A stretch of 64,000 nt of DNA from Colwellia sp. PAMC 21821 (lineage in GTDB: Bacteria; Pseudomonadota; Gammaproteobacteria; Enterobacterales; Alteromonadaceae). A program made the translations under genes and the position numbers. The stretch spans positions 124,001 to 188,000 of the forward strand of contig NZ_CP014943.1 in the NCBI RefSeq assembly GCF_002077175.1. The letters run 5' to 3'. Positions 17,437 to 28,513 of the stretch are shown here, one piece after another. Under the pieces are notes generated by a model that was given only the letters and a program-made list of their open reading frames with translations, did not search any database and was not told where the DNA came from. Position 1 is the first letter of the stretch. Every line of letters starts with the position of its first letter.

Positions 17437-18207
17437 TTATTTTCCCTTTGCTGCCGAACAAATTATTTTAAATTCTTCGGCTTTTAAACTAGCACCGCCG
17501 ATTAATCCACCATCGATATCAGCTTGTGCAAATAATTCTTCACAGTTAGTCGCATTAACACTGCCACCATACAACAACGGTAATTTAACTGCGACGTTTT
17601 CATCAACTTTGGCGATAAATTCGCGTATAAATTGATGGGTTGCTTGTGCCATTTCTGGCGATGCTGTTTTTCCAGTACCTATCGCCCAAACAGGCTCGTA
17701 CGCAATAACAACATTTTTAAAATTTTCAATACCTATTTCATCTATAACGGGCTGTAATTGCGCCGCTAAAACAACTTCGGTTTGTTCTGCTACACGTTCG
17801 TCTTCACTTTCACCTATACATAAAATAGGTTTAAGCCCGGCCGATAATGCTGCTTTAACTTTATGTGCAACTAACACACTTGATTCTTTATAAATACTTC
17901 GACGTTCAGAATGCCCTACTATGACGTAACTAACACCAACTTCTTGTAACATTGACGTTGATACTTCGCCGGTAAATGCACCGTTAGCATATTCATTTAA
18001 GTTTTGAGCACCTAAATTAAATGCTTTTGACAAATTTACATTAGCGCTTGCTAAACTAAATGCCGCTAAGTAAGGAAAACTAGGACAAACAACTACTTCA
18101 ACATTTTCATTTAACGTTACGTTCTTTAACTCTGAAACCATTGAGTTGACTAAAGCCAAACTGCCATTCATTTTCCAGTTTGCTGCAACTATCGAAAGTC
18201 TATTCAT
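17437..18207 (-). CDS. tpiA: Triosephosphate isomerase
   Basis: A 256-residue TIM-barrel enzyme that interconverts dihydroxyacetone phosphate and glyceraldehyde 3-phosphate in glycolysis and gluconeogenesis. Visible catalytic elements are ANWKMNG (Asn/Lys), VIVGHSERR (His electrophile), VIAYEPVWAIGTGKTA (catalytic Glu and the mobile loop), and LYGGSVN near the end. Full length for the family. It lies between glmM and secG, an arrangement common in gammaproteobacteria, and is almost contiguous with secG. Confidence 0.97.
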   Translation of the reverse strand: MNRLSIVAANWKMNGSLALVNSMVSELKNVTLNENVEVVVCPSFPYLAAFSLASANVNLSKAFNLGAQNLNEYANGAFTGEVSTSMLQEVGVSYVIVGHSERRSIYKESSVLVAHKVKAALSAGLKPILCIGESEDERVAEQTEVVLAAQLQPVIDEIGIENFKNVVIAYEPVWAIGTGKTASPEMAQATHQFIREFIAKVDENVAVKLPLLYGGSVNATNCEELFAQADIDGGLIGGASLKAEEFKIICSAAKGK

Positions 18208-18332
18208 TTTTCATTCCTAAATCAAAGCGGCGAGATATTAACTAACCTGTCGACAAGATACAAGTATTTCACGCAATATCATGTTTAATTGCTCATTATT
18301 CATTCGACTTTAAAATCAATCGAACTTTTTCC

Positions 18333-19670
18333 CTAACAAGCTTGTTTCACAGCGTCAGCAATTTCATTTGCTAAGGCGGTAACTTCATCATGTTCTGGAC
18401 CTTCAACCATGACGCGGATCAAAGGCTCAGTACCTGATTTTCTTAATAAAACTCGACCACGGCCGGTGAGTTTTTCATTGACTCGGTCAACTGAAGCCAC
18501 AACTTCAGCGTTAGTTAACGGATCAGTGCCACCAGAGAACCTTACGTTCACTAATACTTGCGGTAATTTAGTCATACCTTGGCGCAATTCAAATAATGTT
18601 TTACCTGAATTACAAATTGCGGTTAAAACATTTAACGCAGCAATAATGCCATCACCGGTAGATGTATGGTTTAAGTTGATTACATGCCCTGAGTTTTCTG
18701 CACCTAATTTCCAGCCTTTTTGCTTAAGCATTTCCATTACGTAGCGATCACCCACTTTACTGCGAACAAAAGGTACGTCCATATCCGCAAGCGCAAGTTC
18801 TAAGCCCATATTGCTCATTAGTGTGCCAACGACACCGCCATCAATACTGCCATTTTGTAGGTCATTACAAGCGATAACATAAACACTTTCATCGCCGTCT
18901 ATAACATAACCGGTATGGTCAACCATCATTAAGCGATCGCCATCACCGTCAAGTGCAACACCTAAATCAGCTTGGTGCTCAACAACAGCAGCACTAATTG
19001 CGGCCATCGACGTTGCACCACATTCGTGGTTTATATTAGTACCATTAGGCGAGGTGCCTATTTCTATAACCTCAGCGCCTAACTCTCTAAAAACGTTTGG
19101 TGCGATGTGATATGTTGCGCCATGTGCACAATCAACCACTATCTTCATACCTTTTAAAGAGTATTGACTTGGAAAGTTACTTTTACAAAACTCAATATAT
19201 CGTCCTGCAGCATCGGCAATACGCGTTGCTTTACCTAAATGAGCAGACTCAACACAACTCATCTCTTTATCTAATTCTGCTTCAATGGCTAGTTCAACAT
19301 CATCGGGTAACTTTTGTCCGTCTTGAGAGAAAAATTTAATGCCATTATCGTAAAACGGATTGTGCGAGGCACTTATGACGATGCCGGCTTCAGCACGAAA
19401 AGTTTTCGTTAAATAAGCAATACCAGGCGTTGGCATTGGCCCTAACAATCCTATATCAATACCAGCCGCAGAGAAGCCTGCTTCTAATGCCGACTCTAAC
19501 ATGTAGCCTGAAATACGTGTGTCTTTGCCGATCAATACTTTCTTAGTGCCTTGTGCCGCTAATACTCTACCTGCGGCATAACCTAATTTCATAACAAATT
19601 CTGGGGTAATTGGGTATTGGCCTACTAAGCCTCGAATTCCATCGGTACCAAAATATCTTCTCTGTGACAT
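18333..19670 (-). CDS. glmM: Phosphoglucosamine mutase
   Basis: A 445-residue enzyme, exactly the usual GlmM length, converting glucosamine 6-phosphate to glucosamine 1-phosphate for UDP-GlcNAc and hence peptidoglycan and LPS. It has the phosphoserine loop [15 protein letters not shown] near residue 100, the metal loop DGDGDRLM, and the C-terminal phosphate-binding [21 protein letters not shown] precedes the ATG. It follows folP, as in E. coli. Confidence 0.97.
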   Translation of the reverse strand: MSQRRYFGTDGIRGLVGQYPITPEFVMKLGYAAGRVLAAQGTKKVLIGKDTRISGYMLESALEAGFSAAGIDIGLLGPMPTPGIAYLTKTFRAEAGIVISASHNPFYDNGIKFFSQDGQKLPDDVELAIEAELDKEMSCVESAHLGKATRIADAAGRYIEFCKSNFPSQYSLKGMKIVVDCAHGATYHIAPNVFRELGAEVIEIGTSPNGTNINHECGATSMAAISAAVVEHQADLGVALDGDGDRLMMVDHTGYVIDGDESVYVIACNDLQNGSIDGGVVGTLMSNMGLELALADMDVPFVRSKVGDRYVMEMLKQKGWKLGAENSGHVINLNHTSTGDGIIAALNVLTAICNSGKTLFELRQGMTKLPQVLVNVRFSGGTDPLTNAEVVASVDRVNEKLTGRGRVLLRKSGTEPLIRVMVEGPEHDEVTALANEIADAVKQAC

Positions 19671-19745
19671 TATTATCTCCCTTGTACTAACTGTTCTTTT
19701 ATTAGCTATTTTTAATAATTAACGTAACTGATTTAATTTCGCTAT

Positions 19746-20582
19746 TTAGCGATTATCCGTTACAGCTTTTAATACTTTTAATACGTCCACGGTTTCTTGA
19801 ACATCGTGAACGCGAATTATGTGTGCTCCTTGCTGAGCGGCAAGCATTGCAGTACTTAAACTGCCCGCTAAGCGTTGCTCAACATCTCGACTTAATAAGT
19901 TGCCGATCATAGACTTTCGCGACAATCCAGCAAGAATGGGTAAATCTAATTGATTAAACTTTGACAAGTTTGCCAGTAAATGAAAATTTTGCTCTAGTGT
20001 TTTGCCAAAACCAAAACCAGGGTCTATTATTATTCGTTCTCGGGCTATGCCTGCGCTAACGCAAGCATCAATGCGTTGCTGAAAAAACTCGATAATATCT
20101 GTAATTACATCATCATAGCTTGGGCTTTTTTGCATGGTTCTCGGTAAGCCTTGCATGTGCATTAAACAAACGGGAATATTACTGTTTGCAACCGCGGTTA
20201 AACATCCGTCATTTTGTAAAGCTCGCACATCATTAATAATATCAGCACCAGCAGCTATGGCAGCACTCATCACTGCGGCTTTGCTAGTATCAATTGATAC
20301 TACTATATTGAAACGTTTTTTAATGGCTTTTAATACCGGAATAACACGAGCTAATTCATCCGCTTCGCTAACGTCTGCTGCACCAGGTCGAGTAGACTCG
20401 CCGCCGATATCAATAATGGTGGCACCATCACTAATCATGCGTTGAACTTGTTCTAGTGCATTTTCAAAACCAGCAAACTTGCCACCATCTGAAAATGAAT
20501 CAGGGGTAACATTTAGAATCCCCATCACCTGTGGTGTTGATAAATCTAATGCTGAGGTAGGACAAATAAGTTGGTTAAGCAC
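19746..20582 (-). CDS. folP: Dihydropteroate synthase
   Basis: A 278-residue TIM-barrel enzyme joining p-aminobenzoate to the pterin pyrophosphate in folate synthesis, and the sulfonamide target. Motifs are MGILNVTPDSFSDGG, IDIGGESTRPGA, DPGFGFGKTLEQN and LAGLSRKSMIG. The start appears to be GTG, preceded by AAAGAGA, because no in-frame ATG lies before the first conserved block except one within it. It lies between ftsH and glmM, the E. coli order. Confidence 0.95.
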   Translation of the reverse strand: MLNQLICPTSALDLSTPQVMGILNVTPDSFSDGGKFAGFENALEQVQRMISDGATIIDIGGESTRPGAADVSEADELARVIPVLKAIKKRFNIVVSIDTSKAAVMSAAIAAGADIINDVRALQNDGCLTAVANSNIPVCLMHMQGLPRTMQKSPSYDDVITDIIEFFQQRIDACVSAGIARERIIIDPGFGFGKTLEQNFHLLANLSKFNQLDLPILAGLSRKSMIGNLLSRDVEQRLAGSLSTAMLAAQQGAHIIRVHDVQETVDVLKVLKAVTDNR

Positions 20583-20659
20583 TGCATTCTCTTTTATATA
20601 ACGTGTTCTTTATTATTTTAACTTCTGAAACAATTGAGCCGTTTTAAAAAGTTAAAATA

Positions 20660-20710
20660 ATAAAGCCTCAATAAGGATCAAATCTGCTGATTTAATCCGT
20701 TGAGGCTTTA
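20660..20710 (-). terminator. Terminator hairpin between ftsH and folP
   Basis: A long stem: outer arms AAAGCCTCAA and TTGAGGCTTT, inner arms GGAT-AAATC and GATTT-ATCC, followed on the minus strand by TTATTATTTT. It lies just after ftsH and should reduce read-through into folP. Confidence 0.7.
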
Positions 20711-20727
20711 AGTATTTACTGTATCAA

Positions 20728-22698
20728 CTATGAAGCTGGAATATCAGAATTATCCGTTGAGCTTTTAGACTCTGTAGAATCCTTTGAATCCTTTGCTTCT
20801 TCATCTTTTTCAGCCGATGGTTTACTAGAATCTGTATTATTGTCTGACTTATTGCCAGAGTCCCTAGCGTCAAAATCTGCCGGTGGACGAACTTTAGTAC
20901 GATTCATTAAATCATCAACTTGCAATGCATCAATGGTTTCATATTCCATTAAAGCGTCTTTCATTGCATGTAAGATGTCTTCGTTTTCTTTTAAAATAGT
21001 TGCTGCACGGTCATAGTTACGATTAACAAATTCTTTAATTTCTTCATCGATAGCACGAGCCGTTTCATCAGACATATTCAACGATTTAGACGATGTTCTT
21101 CCTAAGAATACTTCACCTTCTTCTTCAGCAAATAGCATAGGACCCATTTTTTGAGAAAAGCCCCACTGTGTAACCATTTTACGAGCAAGTTGTGTTGCAC
21201 GTTCAATATCGTTTGAAGCACCTGTTGACACTTTTTCAAAACCGTAAATCATTTCTTCAGCAATACGACCACCGTATAAAGATGAAATGTTACTTTCTAG
21301 ATGTTGCTTGCTGTGGCTAAAACGATCTTGCTCAGGTAAGTACATAGTGACACCTAACGCACGGCCACGCGGCATAATACTTACTTTATAAACAGGGTCA
21401 TGATCAGGCACTAAACGGCCAACAATTGCGTGTCCTGCTTCATGATAAGCCGTCATTTCTTTTTCTGACTCAGTCATTACCATAGAACGACGTTCAGAGC
21501 CCATCATGATTTTGTCTTTAGCTTTTTCAAATTCTGCCATACCAACAACACGACGTGCTGAACGTGCAGCAAATAAAGCGGCTTCGTTCACTAAGTTAGC
21601 TAAGTCTGCACCTGAAAATCCAGGGGTACCACGAGCAATAACTGATGCTTTAACATCATCGCCTAAAGGTACTTTACGCATATGTACTTTAAGAATTTGT
21701 TCACGGCCACGAATATCAGGTAAACCAACCGTTACTTGACGGTCAAAACGACCAGGACGTAATAATGCTGGATCTAATACGTCAGGACGGTTAGTAGCAG
21801 CAATAACAATAACGCCTTCATTACCTTCAAAGCCATCCATCTCAACGAGCATTTGGTTAAGCGTTTGTTCACGTTCATCGTGACCACCACCCATACCTGC
21901 GCCACGTTGGCGACCTACTGCATCAATTTCATCGATAAAGATAATACATGGTGCCGCTTTTTTCGCTTGTTCGAACATGTCACGAACACGCGATGCACCA
22001 ACACCCACAAACATCTCAACAAAATCTGAACCAGAAATTGTGAAGAAAGGCACTTTTGCTTCACCAGCAATCGCTTTTGCTAATAAAGTTTTACCGGTAC
22101 CTGGCTGACCAACCATCAAAACACCTGATGGAATACGTCCACCTAGTTTTTGAAAACGTGATGGGTCTTTTAAGTAATCAACTAATTCCGACACTTCTTC
22201 TTTTGCTTCGTCACAACCAGCGACATCAGCAAAAGTGGTTTTAATTTGATCTTCGCCTAACAAACGCGCTTTTGATTTGCCGAAGCTCATCGCGCCTTTA
22301 CCGCCCCCACCTTGCATTTGACGCATGAAGAATATCCATACACCAATCAGCAATATCATTGGGAACCAAGAGACAAAAATAGTCATTAAGAAACTAGGTT
22401 CTTCTGGTAACTCACCTGATGCGTTAACACCTTGCTTAACTAAATCGTTGATTAAATCACGATCATAGCCACCTGGAATAACAGTAACAAAGTTTTCGCC
22501 GCTACGTTTAATACCATTAATAACGCCGTTTCTATCAACGTCTACTTCTCGAATTTGCCCTTGACGTACGTCTTGGACAAATTGTGTGTAATCCACTTGT
22601 TGTTCTTTGCCGCTTCCAGGGGTAAAACTTTGGAAAACAGACATTAGTACAACTGCAATAACTAACCATAAAATAAGATTTTTCGCCATATCGCTCAA
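20728..22698 (-). CDS. ftsH: ATP-dependent zinc metalloprotease FtsH
   Basis: A 656-residue inner-membrane AAA+ protease that degrades misassembled membrane proteins and regulators such as LpxC. Two N-terminal helices flank a periplasmic domain; then come Walker A GQPGTGKT (Gln replaces the usual Pro), Walker [12 protein letters not shown], the second region of homology ([12 protein letters not shown]) and the zinc site HEAGH. The tail is long, acidic and Ser/Lys-rich. The TTG start (reading MSDMAKN) is preferred because AGAGG lies eight bases before it; the ATG three codons later is seventeen bases away. Confidence 0.97.
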   Translation of the reverse strand: MSDMAKNLILWLVIAVVLMSVFQSFTPGSGKEQQVDYTQFVQDVRQGQIREVDVDRNGVINGIKRSGENFVTVIPGGYDRDLINDLVKQGVNASGELPEEPSFLMTIFVSWFPMILLIGVWIFFMRQMQGGGGKGAMSFGKSKARLLGEDQIKTTFADVAGCDEAKEEVSELVDYLKDPSRFQKLGGRIPSGVLMVGQPGTGKTLLAKAIAGEAKVPFFTISGSDFVEMFVGVGASRVRDMFEQAKKAAPCIIFIDEIDAVGRQRGAGMGGGHDEREQTLNQMLVEMDGFEGNEGVIVIAATNRPDVLDPALLRPGRFDRQVTVGLPDIRGREQILKVHMRKVPLGDDVKASVIARGTPGFSGADLANLVNEAALFAARSARRVVGMAEFEKAKDKIMMGSERRSMVMTESEKEMTAYHEAGHAIVGRLVPDHDPVYKVSIMPRGRALGVTMYLPEQDRFSHSKQHLESNISSLYGGRIAEEMIYGFEKVSTGASNDIERATQLARKMVTQWGFSQKMGPMLFAEEEGEVFLGRTSSKSLNMSDETARAIDEEIKEFVNRNYDRAATILKENEDILHAMKDALMEYETIDALQVDDLMNRTKVRPPADFDARDSGNKSDNNTDSSKPSAEKDEEAKDSKDSTESKSSTDNSDIPAS

Positions 22699-22756
22699 CT
22701 TAATGACCTCTTGCTAATGTTCAAAATGGTGCGATGAAATAATTCCACCTAATTTA

Positions 22757-23386
22757 CTACAATTTAAAGCCGGTCGCCACAAGATAAACTTCACGTGAAC
22801 GAGCACGTGACGATTCAGGCTTGCGAGTCCTAACGGTTTTAAATGCGGCTCTAGCATCTTTAATAAATTGCTCAAAGCCCTCTCCTTGAAACACTTTCAC
22901 TACAAAAGCGCCATCTTTCTTTAACACCTGATTACACATATCTAGCGCTAATTCCACTAAATACATGCTGCGCGCCGCGTCTGCAGCGTCATTACCGGTA
23001 AAGTTTGCTGCCATGTCAGACATAACAACATCGATATTTTTACCATTAATTCGAGTTAATAAAGCATTTAATACGGCTTCTTCGCGAAAGTCACCTTGCA
23101 GAAAATCCACACCTGCAATAGGGTCCATCGCTAAAATGTCACATGCAACAACTTGCCCGCTATCACCAACCACTTTCGTGGCGTATTCAGACCAACCGCC
23201 AGGAGCCGCACCTAAATCAACCACCTTCATACCAGGCTTGATTAATTTATCTTTATTGTTTATCTCTTCAATTTTAAAAACAGCACGTGAGCGCAGGCCC
23301 AATCGTTGTGCTTTTTTTACATATTCATCATCAAAGTGCTCTTTTAGCCAACGAGCACTACTGACACTGACTTTATTCTTACTCAT
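22757..23386 (-). CDS. rlmE: 23S rRNA (uridine-2'-O)-methyltransferase RlmE
   Basis: A 209-residue protein, the same length as E. coli RlmE (RrmJ/FtsJ). It methylates the 2'-hydroxyl of U2552 in the 23S A-loop and so helps 50S maturation. Motifs are [11 protein letters not shown] (catalytic Lys), [15 protein letters not shown] (SAM site), [15 protein letters not shown], and [11 protein letters not shown] with the late catalytic Lys. It lies immediately upstream of ftsH with a gap of about 58 bases, the usual rlmE-ftsH operon, and diverges from yhbY. Confidence 0.97.
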   Translation of the reverse strand: MSKNKVSVSSARWLKEHFDDEYVKKAQRLGLRSRAVFKIEEINNKDKLIKPGMKVVDLGAAPGGWSEYATKVVGDSGQVVACDILAMDPIAGVDFLQGDFREEAVLNALLTRINGKNIDVVMSDMAANFTGNDAADAARSMYLVELALDMCNQVLKKDGAFVVKVFQGEGFEQFIKDARAAFKTVRTRKPESSRARSREVYLVATGFKL

Positions 23387-23654
23387 TCAATCCACTTATA
23401 TATTTATGCTATTAAAATATTATTGGTATCTAGGTTAATTGTTTACTTTATTTATCACTAAAAAGCGCTAAGGCTACATTATACCTATTAGGCTAGTGAA
23501 TTCATCACCTAGCGAGAATTATTCTGTTGATTTTAACCGAAATAATGATTAAAAGTACGGTAAAAAGCTGACAGTTTGCAAACAATATTAGTATTACAAA
23601 CTAGATGGAGGTAAAATAGCTATAATTCAAGCTAACTTGTAACGAAAATTGTTA

Positions 23655-23951
23655 ATGAACTTAAATAATAAACAAATACAGTATTTAAAAGGCCTTGCAC
23701 ATAGCCTTAAACCCGTTGTAATGCTAGGTAACAACGGCCTTACAGAAGCGGTAGTAGCAGAAATCGACTACGCTTTAAATCATCATGAATTAATTAAGAT
23801 TAAAATCCCTACGGATGATCGTGAAACGAAAGCACTTATTGTTGAAGCTATTTGTCGTGAAACAAATTCAACTAAAGTACAGGTGATCGGTAAAACCTTA
23901 GTTATTTTCCGTCAAACGGAAGAAAAGAAAATTCGTATTCCAAAAGTTTAA
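23655..23951 (+). CDS. yhbY: Ribosome assembly RNA-binding protein YhbY (CRM domain)
   Basis: A small protein of 98 residues, nearly collinear with E. coli YhbY. It begins MNLNNKQIQYLKGLAHSL and has the CRM-domain GNNGLTE motif and the central HELIKIKI. It binds pre-50S particles. The ATG at 23655 is chosen because it matches the family N-terminus; an in-frame TTG two codons earlier is less likely. It diverges from rlmE, as in E. coli. Confidence 0.94.
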   Translation: MNLNNKQIQYLKGLAHSLKPVVMLGNNGLTEAVVAEIDYALNHHELIKIKIPTDDRETKALIVEAICRETNSTKVQVIGKTLVIFRQTEEKKIRIPKV

Positions 23952-23968
23952 TTAGTTATATTCTGATA

Positions 23969-24007
23969 CCCACAGAATAACAAAGTTTTGCTGCGTTATT
24001 CTGTGGG
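23969..24007 (+). other. Perfect inverted repeat in the yhbY 3' region
   Basis: CCCACAGAATAAC and GTTATTCTGTGGG are perfect 13-base arms around a 13-base loop, 17 bases after the yhbY stop. No T-run follows, so it is not a classic terminator; it may protect the 3' end or bind a protein. A true terminator lies 30 bases downstream. Confidence 0.6.
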
Positions 24008-24036
24008 GAATATTTAATTAAACACTTGGGTAATTT

Positions 24037-24061
24037 AAAAAAGGGCTTTAGCCCTTTTTTT
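24037..24061 (+). terminator. Rho-independent terminator after yhbY
   Basis: AAAAAAGGGC, loop TTTA, GCCCTTTTTTT: a short strong stem with T-run. Confidence 0.88.
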
Positions 24062-24194
24062 GTACCCAACGTTTTATATTTTTCCTAAGCCAGAGCTATA
24101 TTAATCCACTCTTACATTAGTGAAAACTAATATACATTGAATTATGCTTGGCATAGTATAGTCACCCTTACATAAATTACTAAAAGGTTTTGGA

Positions 24195-24539
24195 ATGATT
24201 TTAACTGTCCCTGAATTAGTCGAACAAGCAAAAAAATCGGTTAACTGTGTTAGTGCAGCAGAAGCATTTAAAAGCAAAAATGCGACTTTTATTGATGTTA
24301 GAGAACTTGCAGAGTCTTCTGCCTCTCCGGTAGAAAACTCAATAACGATTCCACGGGGTGTATTAGAAATGAATATTGCTGAACACTGCACAGAAGCTGA
24401 AATGGAAATCTATGTTCATTGCGCTTCAGGTGGCCGAGCAGCATTAGCCGCAGAGCAACTGCAACGTATTGGCTATAAAAATGTTAAAGCTATAAGCAGC
24501 CCGCATGACGACGTTTGTCAGGCACAAAAAAACCAGTAA
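24195..24539 (+). CDS. Rhodanese-like domain protein (sulfurtransferase)
   Basis: A single-domain rhodanese of 114 residues preceded by AAAGG. It has the early FIDVRELAE motif and the active-site loop VHCASGGRAALAA, whose cysteine would carry the persulfide. It lacks a signal peptide, so it is probably cytoplasmic. Single-domain rhodaneses move sulfur to various acceptors; which one is not evident. It is a single gene between yhbY and the convergent greA. Confidence 0.88.
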   Translation: MILTVPELVEQAKKSVNCVSAAEAFKSKNATFIDVRELAESSASPVENSITIPRGVLEMNIAEHCTEAEMEIYVHCASGGRAALAAEQLQRIGYKNVKAISSPHDDVCQAQKNQ

Positions 24540-24625
24540 CGTAAAATTAATTAACGCTACTGGCTTAATAACCTTAAGCGCTTAACACGAGATTAAGTAC
24601 GCTTAGGGTTAACGTAATTTAGTGA

Positions 24626-25102
24626 TTAAATATGTTCTACCGCGATAATCTCATATTCAACTACGCCACCTGGTGTGGTAATTTCTATCTCAGTATCAAC
24701 TTCTTTACCAATTAAACCACGAGCAATCGGTGAGTTTAATGAAATACGTCCGGTTTTAAAGTCGGCTTCATCGTCTCCAACAATTTGGTAAGTTACTTCA
24801 ACATCAGTATCAAGATTTAGCAATTTTACTGTTGTACCGAATATGACCTTGCCACGATTAGGTATTGCAGTTATATCAATAACTTGTGCGTTACATAGTC
24901 TGCCTTCAATGTCTTGAATGCGGCCTTCGCAGAAACCTTGCTCTTCTTTAGCTGCATGGTACTCTGCGTTTTCTTTTAAATCGCCATGCTCACGAGCCGT
25001 AGCAATATCTTTGACTATACGCGGACGTTTTTCGGTTTTTAAAATTCTGAGTTCTTCTTTTAATTGCTCAGCACCTAACAGTGTCATTGGATATTTTGTC
25101 AT
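24626..25102 (-). CDS. greA: Transcription elongation factor GreA
   Basis: A 158-residue protein, the length of E. coli GreA. The N-terminal coiled coil carries the acidic tip in [19 protein letters not shown], which enters the RNA polymerase secondary channel and stimulates transcript cleavage. The C-terminal FKBP-like domain ends in [19 protein letters not shown] precedes the ATG. It follows carB after a hairpin, as found in many gammaproteobacteria. Confidence 0.97.
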   Translation of the reverse strand: MTKYPMTLLGAEQLKEELRILKTEKRPRIVKDIATAREHGDLKENAEYHAAKEEQGFCEGRIQDIEGRLCNAQVIDITAIPNRGKVIFGTTVKLLNLDTDVEVTYQIVGDDEADFKTGRISLNSPIARGLIGKEVDTEIEITTPGGVVEYEIIAVEHI

Positions 25103-25125
25103 TTTACTCTTCTTTTTCTAACAAG

Positions 25126-25169
25126 AAAGGCGGCTTACCTATACGACTAGTCGTAGGCAACCACCTTTT
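25126..25169 (-). terminator. Hairpin terminator between carB and greA
   Basis: On the minus strand AAAAGGTGGTTGCCTACGAC pairs imperfectly with GTCGTATAGGTAAGCCGCCTTT (given in two parts: GTCGTATAGGT, AAGCCGCCTTT), followed by CTTGTT. It lies about 100 bases after carB and 23 bases before greA. Confidence 0.6.
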
Positions 25170-25265
25170 GAAAATAATTCGCTTATATAAAACTTAACAT
25201 GAATTTACGCTTTTATGAGGCTTTATTACGCACTCATACAGTGAGCAAATTCATTCCTAAGCTGT

Positions 25266-28200
25266 TTATACACAACGTTTATGTAACTCTTGTATTGAGG
25301 TTACGATATTACGATCATCTGCAGCATGTGATTGACAGGCGGCAAATGCAGCGTTCAGAGTTGTAGTATATGCGACTTTGTAACGTAAAGCACCACCACG
25401 TAACACTTTAGAATCTTCAATCGCCTTACGGCCTTCTGTCGTGTTAATAATGTAGGTGTACTCACCATTCTTAATTCTATCAAGAATATGTGGACGACCT
25501 TCGTGTACTTTATTGACTAAGCGACAAGGGATATTAGCTTCTCCAAGTATAACCGCAGTACCGTGTGTCGCATCAAGCTCGTAACCTAAAGCAACCATTT
25601 GTTTGCCTAGTTCAACGACACGACCTTTATCGCTATGGCGAACTGAAATTAACGCGCGACCATCTTTGGGTACAGATACGCCCGCACCTAAGTTAGCTTT
25701 TGCGTAAGCTTCTTCAAACGTATCACCTACGCCCATAACTTCACCAGTTGAACGCATTTCTGGTCCAACTAACGGGTCACTACCATGGAATTTGTTAAAC
25801 GGAATAACCACTTCTTTCACAGAGAAATACGGAGGAATAACTTCTTTGGTAATCCCTTGCTCTTTCAGTGATTTGCCCGCCATTACGCGAGCACCTATTT
25901 TCGCTAAAGGTACCGCAGTGGCTTTCGATACAAACGGTATAGTACGAGCTGCACGAGGGTTTACTTCAATGATATAAACTTTGCCGTCTTTTACTGCCAT
26001 TTGCGTATTCATTAGACCAACAACACCTAATTCAAACGCTAAATCAGTCACTTGCTTGCGCATGACATCTTGTACTTCTTGGCTTAAGCTATAGGCTGGT
26101 AATGAACATGCTGAGTCACCTGAGTGTACACCTGCTTGTTCAATGTGTTGCATAATGCCGCCAACAACCACATCTGTACCGTCACAAACCACATCAATAT
26201 CAACTTCAATCGCATCATCAAGGAAATGATCAAGCAATACCGGTGAGTCGTTCGATACATTAACAGCATCAGTCATGTAACGACGTAAGTCATCTAAGTC
26301 ATACACGATTTCCATTGCGCGACCACCTAAAACATAAGATGGGCGAACCACTAATGGGAAACCAATCGCTTCGGCTTTCGCCATGGCTTCATCAATTGAG
26401 GTAACGGTAGCATTGTCAGGTTGTAATAAACCTAAACGGTCTACGGCTTGTTGAAAGCGTTCTCTGTCTTCTGCACGGTCAATGGCATCTGGAGACGTAC
26501 CAATAATGGGTACACCTGCAGCTTCTAAAGCACGGGCTAATTTAAGCGGCGTTTGACCACCATATTGCACAATAACGCCTTTTGGCTTTTCAATGCGCAC
26601 AATTTCAAGTACATCTTCAAAGGTAATTGACTCAAAATATAAACGGTCTGAGGTATCATAATCTGTTGAAACTGTTTCAGGGTTACAGTTAACCATAATG
26701 GTTTCATAACCGTCTTCGCGTAAGGCTAACGCTGCATGTACACAACAATAATCAAATTCGATACCTTGGCCGATACGGTTTGGACCGCCACCTAAGATCA
26801 TAATTGATTCTTTGTCTGTCGGGTTTGCTTCACATTCTTCATCATACGTAGAGTACATGTACGCTGTGTCAGAACTAAATTCTGCCGCACAAGTATCAAC
26901 ACGTTTGTAAACGGGGAAAATACCTGCATTATGACGTTTTTTACGTACTTCAGCTTCAGCAACACCAATTAAATCGGCTAAACGTGAATCAGCAAAACCT
27001 TTACGCTTTAATTTACGTAAATAAACAGGGCTCAATACTTTCAAACCGCCATCAGCAACTTTTGCTTCTTCTAATACAATATCTTCAATTTGTACTAAGA
27101 ACCAACGGTCAATTTTAGTCAAACGGTAAATATCATCAACCGACAAGCCTAAACGGAAAGCATCAGCGATATACCAAATTCGGTCAGAACCCGCTTCTTG
27201 CAATTCATGCATAATTTTAGTTTTAGCACCAGGTTGCGTTACATCAACCATAGGGTCAAAACCATTAACGCCAACTTCTAGGCCGCGCAATGCTTTTTGT
27301 AATGATTCTTGCTGGTTACGACCAATCGCCATAACTTCACCCACTGATTTCATTTGGGTCGTTAATCTGTCTTCACAGCCAGCAAACTTTTCAAAGTTGA
27401 AACGAGGGATTTTTGTTACCACGTAATCGATAGTCGGTTCAAAAGAAGCCGGTGTTGCGCCGCCCGTAATATCATTAGTTAATTCATCTAAGGTGTAACC
27501 TACAGCCAATTTTGCTGCAATTTTAGCGATTGGGAAACCCGTTGCTTTAGATGCAAGTGCAGATGAGCGAGAAACACGAGGGTTCATCTCAATAATCACC
27601 ATACGACCGGTATCAGGACAAATACCAAACTGAACGTTTGAACCACCCGTTTCAACACCAATTTCACGTAAAACGGCAATCGATGCATTACGCATGATTT
27701 GGTATTCTTTATCGGTTAATGTTTGGGCTGGTGCTACGGTAATTGAGTCACCGGTATGAATGCCCATAGGGTCGAAGTTTTCAATCGAACAGATAATGAT
27801 ACAGTTATCATTTTTGTCGCGAACCACTTCCATTTCATATTCTTTCCAGCCGATCAAAGATTCATCAATCAATAATTCAGAAGTAGGAGAAAGATCTAAA
27901 CCACGTGTACAAATTTCATCAAATTCTTCGCGGTTATAAGCAATACCGCCACCCGAGCCACCCATAGTGAACGATGGACGAATAATACAAGGGAAACCTA
28001 ATTTTTTGCTCGCTGCGTGTGCTTCTGCAATAGTGTGAACAATTTCAGCGCGCGGCGTTTCTAGGCCAATGGCTTTCATTGCTTTGTCGAAACGACTACG
28101 ATCTTCGGCTTTATCTATTGCATCAGCCGTAGCACCAATCATTTCAACATTAAATTCTTTTAATACACCTTTAGCTTCAAGCTCTAACGCACAGTTTAAT

Positions 28201-28484
28201 GCAGTTTGGCCGCCCATCGTCGGCAGTACCGCACAAGGACGTTCTTTTTCGATGATTTTGCGTACAACTTCCCAGTGAATAGGCTCAATATAGGTTGCAT
28301 CAGCCATTTCAGGGTCGGTCATTATTGTTGCTGGGTTCGAGTTAACTAATATAACTCGGTAACCTTCTTCGCGCAGCGCTTTACAAGCTTGTGCTCCGGA
28401 ATAATCAAATTCACATGCTTGACCAATAACGATCGGTCCCGCGCCTAAGATCAAGATACTTTTTAAGTCAGTACGTTTTGGCAT
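25266..28484 (-). CDS. carB: Carbamoyl-phosphate synthase large subunit
   Basis: A 1072-residue protein, the E. coli length. It has two homologous ATP-grasp halves: the carboxy-phosphate domain beginning [21 protein letters not shown] and the carbamate-phosphate domain near [21 protein letters not shown]-terminal MGS-like allosteric domain contains ATHGTAVIL and [10 protein letters not shown]. With CarA it makes carbamoyl phosphate for arginine and pyrimidines. It lies about 30 bases after carA in one operon. Confidence 0.98.
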   Translation of the reverse strand: MPKRTDLKSILILGAGPIVIGQACEFDYSGAQACKALREEGYRVILVNSNPATIMTDPEMADATYIEPIHWEVVRKIIEKERPCAVLPTMGGQTALNCALELEAKGVLKEFNVEMIGATADAIDKAEDRSRFDKAMKAIGLETPRAEIVHTIAEAHAASKKLGFPCIIRPSFTMGGSGGGIAYNREEFDEICTRGLDLSPTSELLIDESLIGWKEYEMEVVRDKNDNCIIICSIENFDPMGIHTGDSITVAPAQTLTDKEYQIMRNASIAVLREIGVETGGSNVQFGICPDTGRMVIIEMNPRVSRSSALASKATGFPIAKIAAKLAVGYTLDELTNDITGGATPASFEPTIDYVVTKIPRFNFEKFAGCEDRLTTQMKSVGEVMAIGRNQQESLQKALRGLEVGVNGFDPMVDVTQPGAKTKIMHELQEAGSDRIWYIADAFRLGLSVDDIYRLTKIDRWFLVQIEDIVLEEAKVADGGLKVLSPVYLRKLKRKGFADSRLADLIGVAEAEVRKKRHNAGIFPVYKRVDTCAAEFSSDTAYMYSTYDEECEANPTDKESIMILGGGPNRIGQGIEFDYCCVHAALALREDGYETIMVNCNPETVSTDYDTSDRLYFESITFEDVLEIVRIEKPKGVIVQYGGQTPLKLARALEAAGVPIIGTSPDAIDRAEDRERFQQAVDRLGLLQPDNATVTSIDEAMAKAEAIGFPLVVRPSYVLGGRAMEIVYDLDDLRRYMTDAVNVSNDSPVLLDHFLDDAIEVDIDVVCDGTDVVVGGIMQHIEQAGVHSGDSACSLPAYSLSQEVQDVMRKQVTDLAFELGVVGLMNTQMAVKDGKVYIIEVNPRAARTIPFVSKATAVPLAKIGARVMAGKSLKEQGITKEVIPPYFSVKEVVIPFNKFHGSDPLVGPEMRSTGEVMGVGDTFEEAYAKANLGAGVSVPKDGRALISVRHSDKGRVVELGKQMVALGYELDATHGTAVILGEANIPCRLVNKVHEGRPHILDRIKNGEYTYIINTTEGRKAIEDSKVLRGGALRYKVAYTTTLNAAFAACQSHAADDRNIVTSIQELHKRCV

Positions 28485-28513
28485 TTTCTATTCTCTCTTC
28501 TCTTGTCTAGGGG

